Shown here: one piece after another, positions 1-5,221 of the stretch
How the letters are laid out: every line of letters begins with the position of its first letter
Position numbering within the stretch: the first letter of the stretch is position 1
Assembly (NCBI GenBank): GCA_949744025.1
Contig: CATJWA010000290.1
Span: 1-5,699 of the forward strand
Length of the DNA: 5,699 nucleotides
Reading direction: 5' to 3'
Source: an uncultured Eubacteriales bacterium
GTDB lineage: Bacteria > Bacillota > Clostridia > Oscillospirales > Oscillospiraceae
Program-made: the position numbers and the translations under genes
Notes under the pieces: generated by a model
Database searches by the model: none
What the model was told of the DNA's origin: nothing
Seen by the model: only the letters and a program-made list of their open reading frames with translations

Positions 1-1027
1 CTAAACCCTTTTCCTTGGCCGCGTTCATGCTGCCGCAGCTTTTCAGGTCCTCAAAGGAAACTATCTCCGCGCGGATGAAGCCGCGCTCAATGTCGCTGTG
101 AATCTTGCCCGCGGCCTGGGGGGCCCTGGTGCCCCGCCGTATGGTCCAGGCCCGGCACTCGTCGGGTCCGCAGGTGAGGAAGGATATAAGCCCCAGCAGA
201 CTGTAGGAGCAGCGGATAAGCCGCGCCAGACCGCCCTCGGTCATGCCCAGCTCCTCCATGAACATGGCCCTGTCGTCCTCGTCAAGCTGGGCCATCTCCT
301 CCTCGAACTTGGCGCAGATAGGCAGCACCTGCGCCCCCTCCCGGGCGGCTATGTCCGCCACGGCCTTATAGTAGGCGTTGTTTTCAAAGTCCGTGAAGCC
401 GTCCTCGTCCATGTTGCAGGCGTAGATTACCGGCTTTACGGTCAGCAGGTCGCTGGTCGCTATAAGCTCCGCGTCCTCGGCCGCACAGTCAAAGCTGCGG
501 GCGGATTTGCCCCCGTCAAGGTGAACGCGCAGGGCCTCGAAAACCTCGGCCTCGTGCAGATACGCCTTGTCCCCGCCCTTTGCGGCCTTGCGGGCCTTCT
601 CAACGCGCCGCTCGACCATCTCCATGTCGGCCATGATGAGCTCAAGGTCGATTATCTCAATGTCCCGCGCGGGGTCGGCCCCGCCCTCGACGTGGATGAC
701 GTTCTCGTCGTCAAAGCAGCGGACAACGTGGACTATGGCATCCGTCATGCGTATGTTGCTCAGGAACTTGTTGCCCAGCCCCTCGCCCTTCGACGCGCCC
801 CTGACCAGTCCGGCGATGTCCACGAACTCGATGACCGCGGGGGTGTACTTTTTCGGCTGGTACAGCTCCGCTAAAAAGTCCAGCCGCCCGTCCGGCACCG
901 TCACCATGCCGACATTGGGCTCTATGGTGCAGAAGGGGTAGTTTGCGCTCTCCGCGCCCGCGTTGGTTATGGCGTTGAACAGGGTGGACTTGCCCACGTT
1001 CGGCAGGCCGATTATGCCTAATTTCAT
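1..1027 (-). CDS. ychF: Redox-regulated/ribosome-binding P-loop ATPase YchF (OLA1 family), C-terminus cut by window edge
   Basis: YchF/OLA1 is a TRAFAC-class P-loop protein of the Obg family that prefers ATP over GTP and associates with ribosomes; it is linked to translation and stress responses. Seen here: P-loop GLPNVGKST at residues 7-15, switch II DIAGLVRGAS from residue 70, with Leu74 at the place of the usual catalytic Gln/His (a family hallmark), G4-equivalent NMDE at 205-208 (the NxxE form tied to ATP preference), and a helical, charged stretch at about 126-175 matching the coiled-coil insertion. From about 276 comes the TGS domain, with the family sequence RAWTIRRGTRAPQAAGKIH. The 342 visible residues compare with about 363-366 in full proteins, so roughly 20 are beyond the window. 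ATG at 1027 is chosen because AAGGAG lies 11 bases upstream and the P-loop begins at the normal distance from the N-terminus. It has its own promoter in the preceding gene. Identification is secure. Confidence 0.97.
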   Translation of the reverse strand, partial: MKLGIIGLPNVGKSTLFNAITNAGAESANYPFCTIEPNVGMVTVPDGRLDFLAELYQPKKYTPAVIEFVDIAGLVRGASKGEGLGNKFLSNIRMTDAIVHVVRCFDDENVIHVEGGADPARDIEIIDLELIMADMEMVERRVEKARKAAKGGDKAYLHEAEVFEALRVHLDGGKSARSFDCAAEDAELIATSDLLTVKPVIYACNMDEDGFTDFENNAYYKAVADIAAREGAQVLPICAKFEEEMAQLDEDDRAMFMEELGMTEGGLARLIRCSYSLLGLISFLTCGPDECRAWTIRRGTRAPQAAGKIHSDIERGFIRAEIVSFEDLKSCGSMNAAKEKGL

Positions 1028-1038
1028 GTATGTCACAT

Positions 1039-1044
1039 CTCCTT
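1039..1044 (-). promoter_or_regulatory. Ribosome binding site of ychF
   Basis: AAGGAG on the minus strand, 11 bases before the ATG at 1027. An in-frame GTG three codons upstream of the ATG sits only 2 bases from this motif, which is too close, so the site favours the ATG. Confidence 0.7.
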
Positions 1045-1062
1045 ATTTCTCAAAAGCTCGGG

Positions 1063-1788
1063 TCAAACAGCATTGTAACACACGGGCGGTCTTTTCTCAA
1101 TAGCAGACGCCGCAAATTGCCGCTTTTTATCGTAAACACTGCCCTGCGCGGAGGCACTGACGCGCACATAGCCCGGTGTCGGGCTCGGAGTGGGCTCGGG
1201 CGTCGGCGTCGGGTGCGGCTTACGCTCTGGCTCGGGCTCGTCGTCGCCCGGCAGGCTGTCAACCACGAGCACAAAATCGTCCCAGCTCTCCAGCTCGAAT
1301 CCGAAGTTCTCGGGGCTGACGGCATCTTTGTCGTACCTCATGAACACGATTTTCTGACCGGCAAAATACTCGCTGTTTTTGCCGACCTTGCAGATAATGC
1401 GGTCTATTTTGTATTTTGTTTTGCTGTAAAACACCGTTTGAGGCTCATCCTCCGAATGTATGAATCGCCCAGTTTTCGCCGACACGGTATACGTCTGAAG
1501 CTGCGCATAGATACTGTAGTCCCCGGGAGCCATTATTCTGATACAAACCGTCTGAAATTCCCCGTCAAGCTCTATCTGGCCGCCCAAAAAATCGCGGTCT
1601 TTTTCTTCCCTTGAGCTTTCGGTAATAAACGCCTTCGGGTCCTCCGAAACCCAGACATATTCGCCCCAGTCCCTCGGATATCCCATCGGAGGAAACTTGA
1701 AAAGGCCGATAAAAATATATATGAAAAACACGGCGGGAAGTCCAAAAACGATTGCCAGTACACATATGCTTTTCCCTTTTTCTGTCAT
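1063..1788 (-). CDS. Hypothetical single-pass membrane protein with Pro/Thr-rich linker
   Basis: I do not recognise this 241-residue protein. It has a short basic N-terminus (MTEKGKS) and one long hydrophobic segment at about residues 8-30, with no lipobox or obvious signal-peptidase site, so it is probably a signal anchor with the rest outside the cell. Residues 31-180 form a mixed beta-rich-looking region (for example the stretches around GEFQTVCIRI and DDFVLVVDSL). Residues 184-206 are a Pro/Glu then Pro/Thr repeat linker, as seen in many Clostridia surface proteins, followed by a 35-residue basic tail. ATG at 1788 is preferred over longer in-frame starts, since it places the membrane segment at the N-terminus and begins 10 bases after the previous stop. 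The G-rich end of the upstream gene and GGAAGG provide the binding site. Coupling suggests co-expression with the cysteine-protease-like protein. The last codons contain the ychF promoter. Confidence 0.75.
   Translation of the reverse strand: MTEKGKSICVLAIVFGLPAVFFIYIFIGLFKFPPMGYPRDWGEYVWVSEDPKAFITESSREEKDRDFLGGQIELDGEFQTVCIRIMAPGDYSIYAQLQTYTVSAKTGRFIHSEDEPQTVFYSKTKYKIDRIICKVGKNSEYFAGQKIVFMRYDKDAVSPENFGFELESWDDFVLVVDSLPGDDEPEPERKPHPTPTPEPTPSPTPGYVRVSASAQGSVYDKKRQFAASAIEKRPPVCYNAV
1072..1100 (-). promoter_or_regulatory. Near-consensus sigma-A promoter for ychF
   Basis: On the minus strand TTGAGA (1095-1100; 5 of 6 to TTGACA) is followed after exactly 17 bases by TACAAT (1072-1077; 5 of 6 to TATAAT). 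Transcription would begin near 1065, giving a leader of about 38 bases that contains the ychF ribosome binding site. The promoter lies wholly within the last codons of the preceding membrane-protein gene. It suggests ychF is expressed independently of the ftsH block, although readthrough from upstream may also contribute. This is a reading of the motif; no transcript data are available. Confidence 0.65.
1171..1239 (-). repeat. Low-complexity Pro/Glu/Thr-encoding repeat
   Basis: About 23 codons inside the membrane-protein gene encode EPEPERKP followed by alternating Pro-Thr/Glu/Ser pairs. At DNA level it is a degenerate repeat of GGGCTCGG/GGCGTCGG units (plus strand), a sequence type prone to length change and polymerase slippage. 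It probably encodes an extended wall-spanning linker. Confidence 0.7.
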
Positions 1789-1798
1789 TTCCTTCCGT

Positions 1799-2377
1799 TT
1801 ACCCCCTTTCAGCGCTGACCACAAATGCCCTGATAAACCTCCGCCGCCCGCGGTGGGTGAGCATGTCCGCCACCGAGGCAAAGCGCGCGGGCGACGTGCT
1901 GTTTCCGTAAAAATTATAAGCGTCTACCCCACCCTCCGGCGCGCGGGTGAGCGTCACCGTATGTATGCCGTGAAAGGGTGCGCGTGGATTCCAGAAGGTG
2001 ATTATCACGGAGTTTTTGCCCGTCAGCTCCCGCTCCGCCTGCCCCACGCCCACCGCTTTCACTCTCACGCGCGGGTATTTCCGGAAATAGTCGGGAATAC
2101 GCTTCGACTTCGTGCCCCACAGGCCGAACAGCCACTGGCCCGGATGCCGCTCGTAATAGTCCGCGATTTTGGAAATGCCGTCTCTTATTCCCAGCTTATT
2201 TAGCGCGTTGTATATGGCGATGAGCTCGCAGGCCGTGCCGCCCATTTTCGCGATGCCGTAGCGCATGTCCCTGATAACCGGACCGCGCTGGCCGTGGATG
2301 TAGCCGCCCTCTCCGTATATCAGTTCCCTGTTCGCCGCCTCAATCGGCGCGTTATGGCTGTAGTTCCTCCTGCGCAT
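1799..2377 (-). CDS. Hypothetical protein, possible C39/papain-like cysteine peptidase fold
   Basis: About 192 residues, no signal peptide or membrane segment, so probably cytoplasmic. I cannot assign it firmly. The stretch GGTACELIAIYNALNKLG (about residues 46-63 from the ATG at 2377) looks like the active-site helix of C39-like/papain-like peptidases, with Cys50 as candidate nucleophile. Near the C-terminus GIHTVTL (His139) followed by DAYNFYGN (Asn155 or nearby) resembles the His and Asn/Asp part of such a site. This is inference from motif spacing, not a family match. Start: ATG at 2377 follows a G-rich stretch that could serve as a weak binding site; an in-frame GTG at 2416 would add 13 residues (MSGRGNGGG...) but has no visible Shine-Dalgarno motif. 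It follows ftsH after a stem-loop and is coupled to the membrane protein downstream, which may be its partner or substrate. Confidence 0.72.
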   Translation of the reverse strand: MRRRNYSHNAPIEAANRELIYGEGGYIHGQRGPVIRDMRYGIAKMGGTACELIAIYNALNKLGIRDGISKIADYYERHPGQWLFGLWGTKSKRIPDYFRKYPRVRVKAVGVGQAERELTGKNSVIITFWNPRAPFHGIHTVTLTRAPEGGVDAYNFYGNSTSPARFASVADMLTHRGRRRFIRAFVVSAERG

Positions 2378-2427
2378 GAACAGCAAAGCCCCGCCCCCGT
2401 TTCCCCGCCCTGACACGGTTTTCGCAT

Positions 2428-2463
2428 GACAAGGAGCAGGCGCGCTCCGCTCCTGCTCCTGTC
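2428..2463. terminator. Stem-loop directly after ftsH
   Basis: Arms 2428-2440 and 2452-2463 pair over 12 bp with a single bulged base, around an 11-base loop. It begins 11 bases past the ftsH stop. On the minus strand it is not followed by a T-run, so it would act as an mRNA-stabilising 3' hairpin, an attenuator, or a weak terminator. On the plus strand it is followed by GGTTTATTTATTTATT, which looks more like an intrinsic terminator against antisense transcription. The stem is clear; its function is not. Confidence 0.5.
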
Positions 2464-2474
2464 GGTTTATTTAT

Positions 2475-4550
2475 TTATTCGTCGTCTGGCTTCTGCCCGT
2501 CCCCGGATTTTTCCGTTTCCCCTGAATTCTCCGCTTCTCCGGACTGTGTCTCGGACTGCTCGGGGCTCTCCGCCTCCTGAGCCCCGTCAGGCGCGGGGGC
2601 CTCAGGCTCGGACTGCGCTCCGGGCAGCTCTATGGGCTCGTCTATCGTCATTGAGATATGGCGGGCCGGCGGCTCTATGGTCTTATCCACAAGGTGCGGC
2701 TCCTTCTTCGGCGGCGGCATGGTGCCGTGCTCGCAGAAGTAGTTGAAATCCTCGCCCTCCATCGTCTCATGCTCGAGCAGGTACTCCGCCACGCCTACAA
2801 GCTGCTCGCGGTGCTCGCTCAGCAGCTTTTCGCACATTTCGGCGGCCTCGTCGAAAATCCGCTTGACCTCCTCGTCGATAATCGCGGCCGTCTCCTCGGA
2901 ATAGCTCTTGGTCTGGCCGAAGTCGCGGCCGATAAAGATGCTGTGCGACGAGCTGTCAAACGAAATGGGACCGAGCTTGTCGCTCATGCCGTACTGCGTG
3001 ACCATAGCGCGGGCGGTGTTTGTGGCGCTTTGTATGTCGCCCGACGCGCCGTTTGATATGTCGTCGAGAAACAGCTTTTCCGCAATGCGCCCGCCAAGAG
3101 CCACGACTATGCTCTCGAACATTTCGCTCCTGGACTTGAAATTCTCCAAATCCTCCTGCGGGCGGAACATCGTGAAGCCTCCGGCGGGCCCGCGCGGGAT
3201 TATGGTTATATAGTGCACGGGGTCAACGTGCTCAAGATACTTGGCGGCAATGGCGTGGCCGGACTCGTGGTACGCGGTCAGGCGGCGGGCCCTGTCGGAC
3301 ATTTTCTTGCTCTTTTTCTCGGGGCCCATGCTGACCTTCATTATGGCCTCCTCAATCTCAGGCATCGTAATAAACCTGCGGGCGCTGCGCACGGCCAGAA
3401 GCGCGGCCTCGTTGAGAAGGTTTTCCAGGTCAGCTCCGGAAAAGCCGGGCGTGCCCTTGGCCACGGAGTTGAGGTTCACATCGTCGCCCAGGGGCTTGCC
3501 CTTGGCGTGTATTTTCAATATAGCCTCGCGTCCGCGAATGTCCGGCAGTCCGACGTAAACCTGGCGGTCAAAGCGGCCGGGACGTAGCAGCGCGTTGTCG
3601 AGGATGTCCGCGCGGTTGGTCGCGGCCATGACTATAACGCCGTCGTTGTTTCCGAAGCCGTCCATCTCGACAAGTAGCTGGTTGAGCGTCTGCTCGCGCT
3701 CGTCGTGGCCGCCGCCGAGTCCCGAGCCTCTCTGCCGGCCGACGGCGTCAATCTCGTCGATGAAGATTATCGCGGGGGCGACCTTCTTAGCCTGCTCGAA
3801 CAAATCGCGCACGCGTCCCGCGCCGACGCCGACGTACAGCTCGACAAAGTCTGAGCCGGAGATGGACAGGAACTGCACTCCCGCCTCACCCGCCACGGCT
3901 TTTGCCAGCAGGGTCTTGCCGGTGCCCGGAGGGCCGACAAGCAGCACGCCCTTGGGTATGCGCGCGCCCATGTCGGTGTACTGCTGGGGATTTTTCAGGA
4001 AGTGGACAAGCTCGGCCAGCTCGGCCTTTTCCTCGTCGCAGCCGGCCACGTCGGCAAAGGTGACCTTCTTTTTCTCCTCGCTGCCGAGACGGGTGCGAGC
4101 CTTGGTGAAGCGGGCGACTCCGCCGGCCCCGCCGCCCTGCGCGCGGTTTATCACCACGAACCACAGCACGCCCATGATAATCAGCAGTATCAGATACGGC
4201 AGGAACGACGCCCACCAAGGAGCCTCCCAGGCCGGCGGATAATCGTACTCGCTGATTATTCCGGCTTCGTACTGCTCCTTTATCAGCTCGTGCAGGTCGT
4301 TGTAGAATATGGATATCGTGCTCAGCTCGCAGGTTACGACGGACTCGTCCTTGAGTGTGAGCGTGATAATATTTCCATCCGCCCGCATCTTTTCCACCTT
4401 TTCCTGGTGGAAAAGGTCCACTATCTCGGAATAGGTCTTTCCGGTGCTCGCCACGCCCTGATTCATGGAGAATATGGCCGCGAGCAGAATAATCAGTATA
4501 AGCGCGTAAAAGCCAATGTCTCTGGCTCTGTTTTTTCCGGGTTTGTTCAA
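2475..4550 (-). CDS. ftsH: ATP-dependent zinc metalloprotease FtsH
   Basis: FtsH is a hexameric membrane-anchored AAA+ protease that extracts and degrades damaged membrane proteins and short-lived regulators. Visible in order over 691 residues: membrane segment 1 (about 12-29), extracytoplasmic domain (about 30-110), membrane segment 2 (about 112-135), Walker A GPPGTGKT (206-213), pore loop with Tyr239-Val-Gly where many homologues have Phe, Walker B IIFIDEID (261-268), arginine fingers in LLRPGRFDRQ (Arg323, Arg326), zinc site HESGH (428-432) and third ligand Asp505 in GASGDI. The last 75 or so residues are an acidic Ser/Glu/Pro-rich tail, probably disordered. The start is taken as TTG at 4550: an in-frame TAA lies 18 bases upstream, and the next Met (residue 29) would lose the first membrane segment. 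AAGGA lies 12 bases and GAAAGG 3 bases upstream. All catalytic residues are present, so it should be active. Confidence 0.98.
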   Translation of the reverse strand: MNKPGKNRARDIGFYALILIILLAAIFSMNQGVASTGKTYSEIVDLFHQEKVEKMRADGNIITLTLKDESVVTCELSTISIFYNDLHELIKEQYEAGIISEYDYPPAWEAPWWASFLPYLILLIIMGVLWFVVINRAQGGGAGGVARFTKARTRLGSEEKKKVTFADVAGCDEEKAELAELVHFLKNPQQYTDMGARIPKGVLLVGPPGTGKTLLAKAVAGEAGVQFLSISGSDFVELYVGVGAGRVRDLFEQAKKVAPAIIFIDEIDAVGRQRGSGLGGGHDEREQTLNQLLVEMDGFGNNDGVIVMAATNRADILDNALLRPGRFDRQVYVGLPDIRGREAILKIHAKGKPLGDDVNLNSVAKGTPGFSGADLENLLNEAALLAVRSARRFITMPEIEEAIMKVSMGPEKKSKKMSDRARRLTAYHESGHAIAAKYLEHVDPVHYITIIPRGPAGGFTMFRPQEDLENFKSRSEMFESIVVALGGRIAEKLFLDDISNGASGDIQSATNTARAMVTQYGMSDKLGPISFDSSSHSIFIGRDFGQTKSYSEETAAIIDEEVKRIFDEAAEMCEKLLSEHREQLVGVAEYLLEHETMEGEDFNYFCEHGTMPPPKKEPHLVDKTIEPPARHISMTIDEPIELPGAQSEPEAPAPDGAQEAESPEQSETQSGEAENSGETEKSGDGQKPDDE

Positions 4551-4553
4551 ACG

Positions 4554-4567
4554 CCTTTCACATCCTT
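4554..4567 (-). promoter_or_regulatory. Ribosome binding region of ftsH (TTG start)
   Basis: Two Shine-Dalgarno-like motifs lie before the TTG at 4550: AAGGAT (4562-4567) at 11 bases and GAAAGG (4554-4559) at 3 bases. Neither has ideal spacing, which together with the TTG codon suggests modest initiation. An upstream in-frame TAA rules out an earlier start. Confidence 0.5.
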
Positions 4568-4570
4568 AAT

Positions 4571-4597
4571 GCGGCGTCGTGAAACGCCGCCGTTTTT
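4571..4597. promoter_or_regulatory. GC-rich stem-loop in ftsH leader
   Basis: Perfect 7-bp arms GCGGCGT (4571-4577) and ACGCCGC (4584-4590) around a 6-base loop. In the ftsH mRNA it sits just upstream of the ribosome binding motif with no following T-run, so it would be a leader hairpin. If transcription starts from the TATAAT box at 4598-4603 the stem would form the very 5' end of the message. On the plus strand it is followed by CGTTTTTATT, the shape of an intrinsic terminator, although no plus-strand gene needs one. Confidence 0.5.
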
Positions 4598-4626
4598 ATT
4601 ATACATCCCCGTAAGGAGGACATGTA
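4598..4626 (-). promoter_or_regulatory. Possible ftsH promoter (good -10, poor -35)
   Basis: Minus-strand TATAAT at 4598-4603 is a perfect -10 match preceded directly by TG. The hexamer 17 bases upstream (TACATG, 4621-4626) matches TTGACA at only two positions. The start would fall near 4591, at the foot of the leader stem-loop. It is plausible as a secondary promoter that separates ftsH from hpt, but the -10 may simply be part of the inverted repeat around it. Confidence 0.35.
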
Positions 4627-4630
4627 TAAT
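4598..4630. repeat. Inverted repeat ATTATACAT / ATGTATAAT
   Basis: Perfect 9-bp arms at 4598-4606 and 4622-4630 separated by 15 bases. Each arm contains a TATAAT box, one on each strand, so the repeat could be a pair of diverging -10 elements, a regulator site, or a weak AU-rich hairpin in readthrough RNA. Confidence 0.5.
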
Positions 4631-4631
4631 T

Positions 4632-4653
4632 GGCCATGCGCGTGCGCGCGGCC
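4632..4653. repeat. GC-rich imperfect hairpin between hpt and ftsH
   Basis: GGCC (4632-4635), a two-base AT bulge, GCGC (4638-4641), a four-base loop, then GCGC (4646-4649) and GGCC (4650-4653). It lies just past the hpt terminator-like hairpin on the minus-strand transcript and may strengthen termination or protect the hpt 3' end. No known element is recognised. Confidence 0.4.
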
Positions 4654-4654
4654 G

Positions 4655-4679
4655 ATTAAATATAAACCGCCCTGCGGTT
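4655..4679 (-). terminator. Weak intrinsic terminator candidate after hpt
   Basis: On the minus strand, immediately after tandem TAA stops of hpt, AACCGC and GCGGTT form a 6-bp stem with a 3-base loop (4665-4679), followed by TATATTTAAT. The stem is short and the tail is T-rich rather than a pure T-run, so termination is likely partial, allowing some readthrough into ftsH. Confidence 0.42.
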
Positions 4680-4683
4680 ATTA

Positions 4684-5220
4684 TTACGAGTACACCTCGG
4701 GCCTGAGAACTCCGATGTACGGGAGATTGCGGTATCGCTCGGCATAGTCCAGGCCGTAGCCGACCACGAACTCGTCCGGCACGTTGAAGCCGTAGTAATC
4801 CGCGGTTATGTCCGCGCAGCGCCGCGCCGGCTTATCCATGAGCGTGACTATTTTTATCGAGGCGGGGTTTCGCCTTTGCAGGTACGAGCGCAGGTAGCTG
4901 AGCGTAACGCCGCTGTCAAGTATGTCCTCGATAAGTATCACGTCGCGGCCCTCGATGTCGCGGCTGAGGTCCTTGTTTATCTTAACCGCACCCGTCGTTT
5001 TCGTTCCTCCGCCGTAGGACGACACGGCCATGAAATCCACGTCGCAGTAAAGGTCCACATGCCGCATCAAATCGGCCATAAAGACAAAGCAGCCCTTCAA
5101 AACCCCTATGAATATCGGGCTTTTTCCCGCGTAGTCGGCGGTGATTTTTTCCCCGAGCTCCGTGACCTTGGCCCTGAGCTCGGCCTCGGATATGAGGACC
5201 CTGAGTATATCTTTCTCCAT
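4684..5220 (-). CDS. hpt: Hypoxanthine phosphoribosyltransferase
   Basis: A cytoplasmic purine salvage enzyme that joins hypoxanthine (and usually guanine) to PRPP, giving IMP or GMP and pyrophosphate. The 178 residues are full length for bacterial Hpt. Seen: the PPi-loop LKG at 41-43, the flexible-loop SSYG at 67-70, the PRPP-binding motif VILIEDILDSGVTL at 94-107 with acidic pair Glu98-Asp99 and candidate catalytic base Asp102, purine-contacting Lys130 in MDKP, and the C-terminal FVVGYGLDY (151-159) with metal/purine-site Asp158. ATG at 5220 is one base after the tilS stop, and GAGAGGAT within the end of tilS is the ribosome binding site, so translation is probably coupled. Tandem TAA stops end it. 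The tilS-hpt-ftsH order is typical of Bacillota. Every key motif is intact. Confidence 0.96.
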   Translation of the reverse strand: MEKDILRVLISEAELRAKVTELGEKITADYAGKSPIFIGVLKGCFVFMADLMRHVDLYCDVDFMAVSSYGGGTKTTGAVKINKDLSRDIEGRDVILIEDILDSGVTLSYLRSYLQRRNPASIKIVTLMDKPARRCADITADYYGFNVPDEFVVGYGLDYAERYRNLPYIGVLRPEVYS

Positions 5221-5221
5221 C

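Noticed and set aside
98..874. 258-codon plus-strand open frame
   Set aside because: It lies entirely antisense to ychF, whose family motifs are unmistakable; long opposite-strand frames are expected in GC-rich coding DNA.
1030..1614. 194-codon plus-strand open frame opposite the membrane protein
   Set aside because: No ribosome binding site or recognisable motif; the minus-strand frame has a coherent anchor-domain-linker layout and coupled spacing.
2377..2428. Minus-strand ATG at about 2428 as a start for the cysteine-protease-like gene
   Set aside because: It is in a different frame from the conserved-looking Cys/His region and has no ribosome binding site.
3595..4242. 215-codon plus-strand frame, rich in Ser, Pro and Arg
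   Set aside because: Antisense shadow of the ftsH AAA+ domain.
4613..4655. Perfect AAGGAGGA followed by ATG on the plus strand at 4622
   Set aside because: The spacing is only about 2 bases, and the better-spaced ATG at 4636 gives a 7-residue frame; no plausible gene follows, as the region is antisense to hpt.
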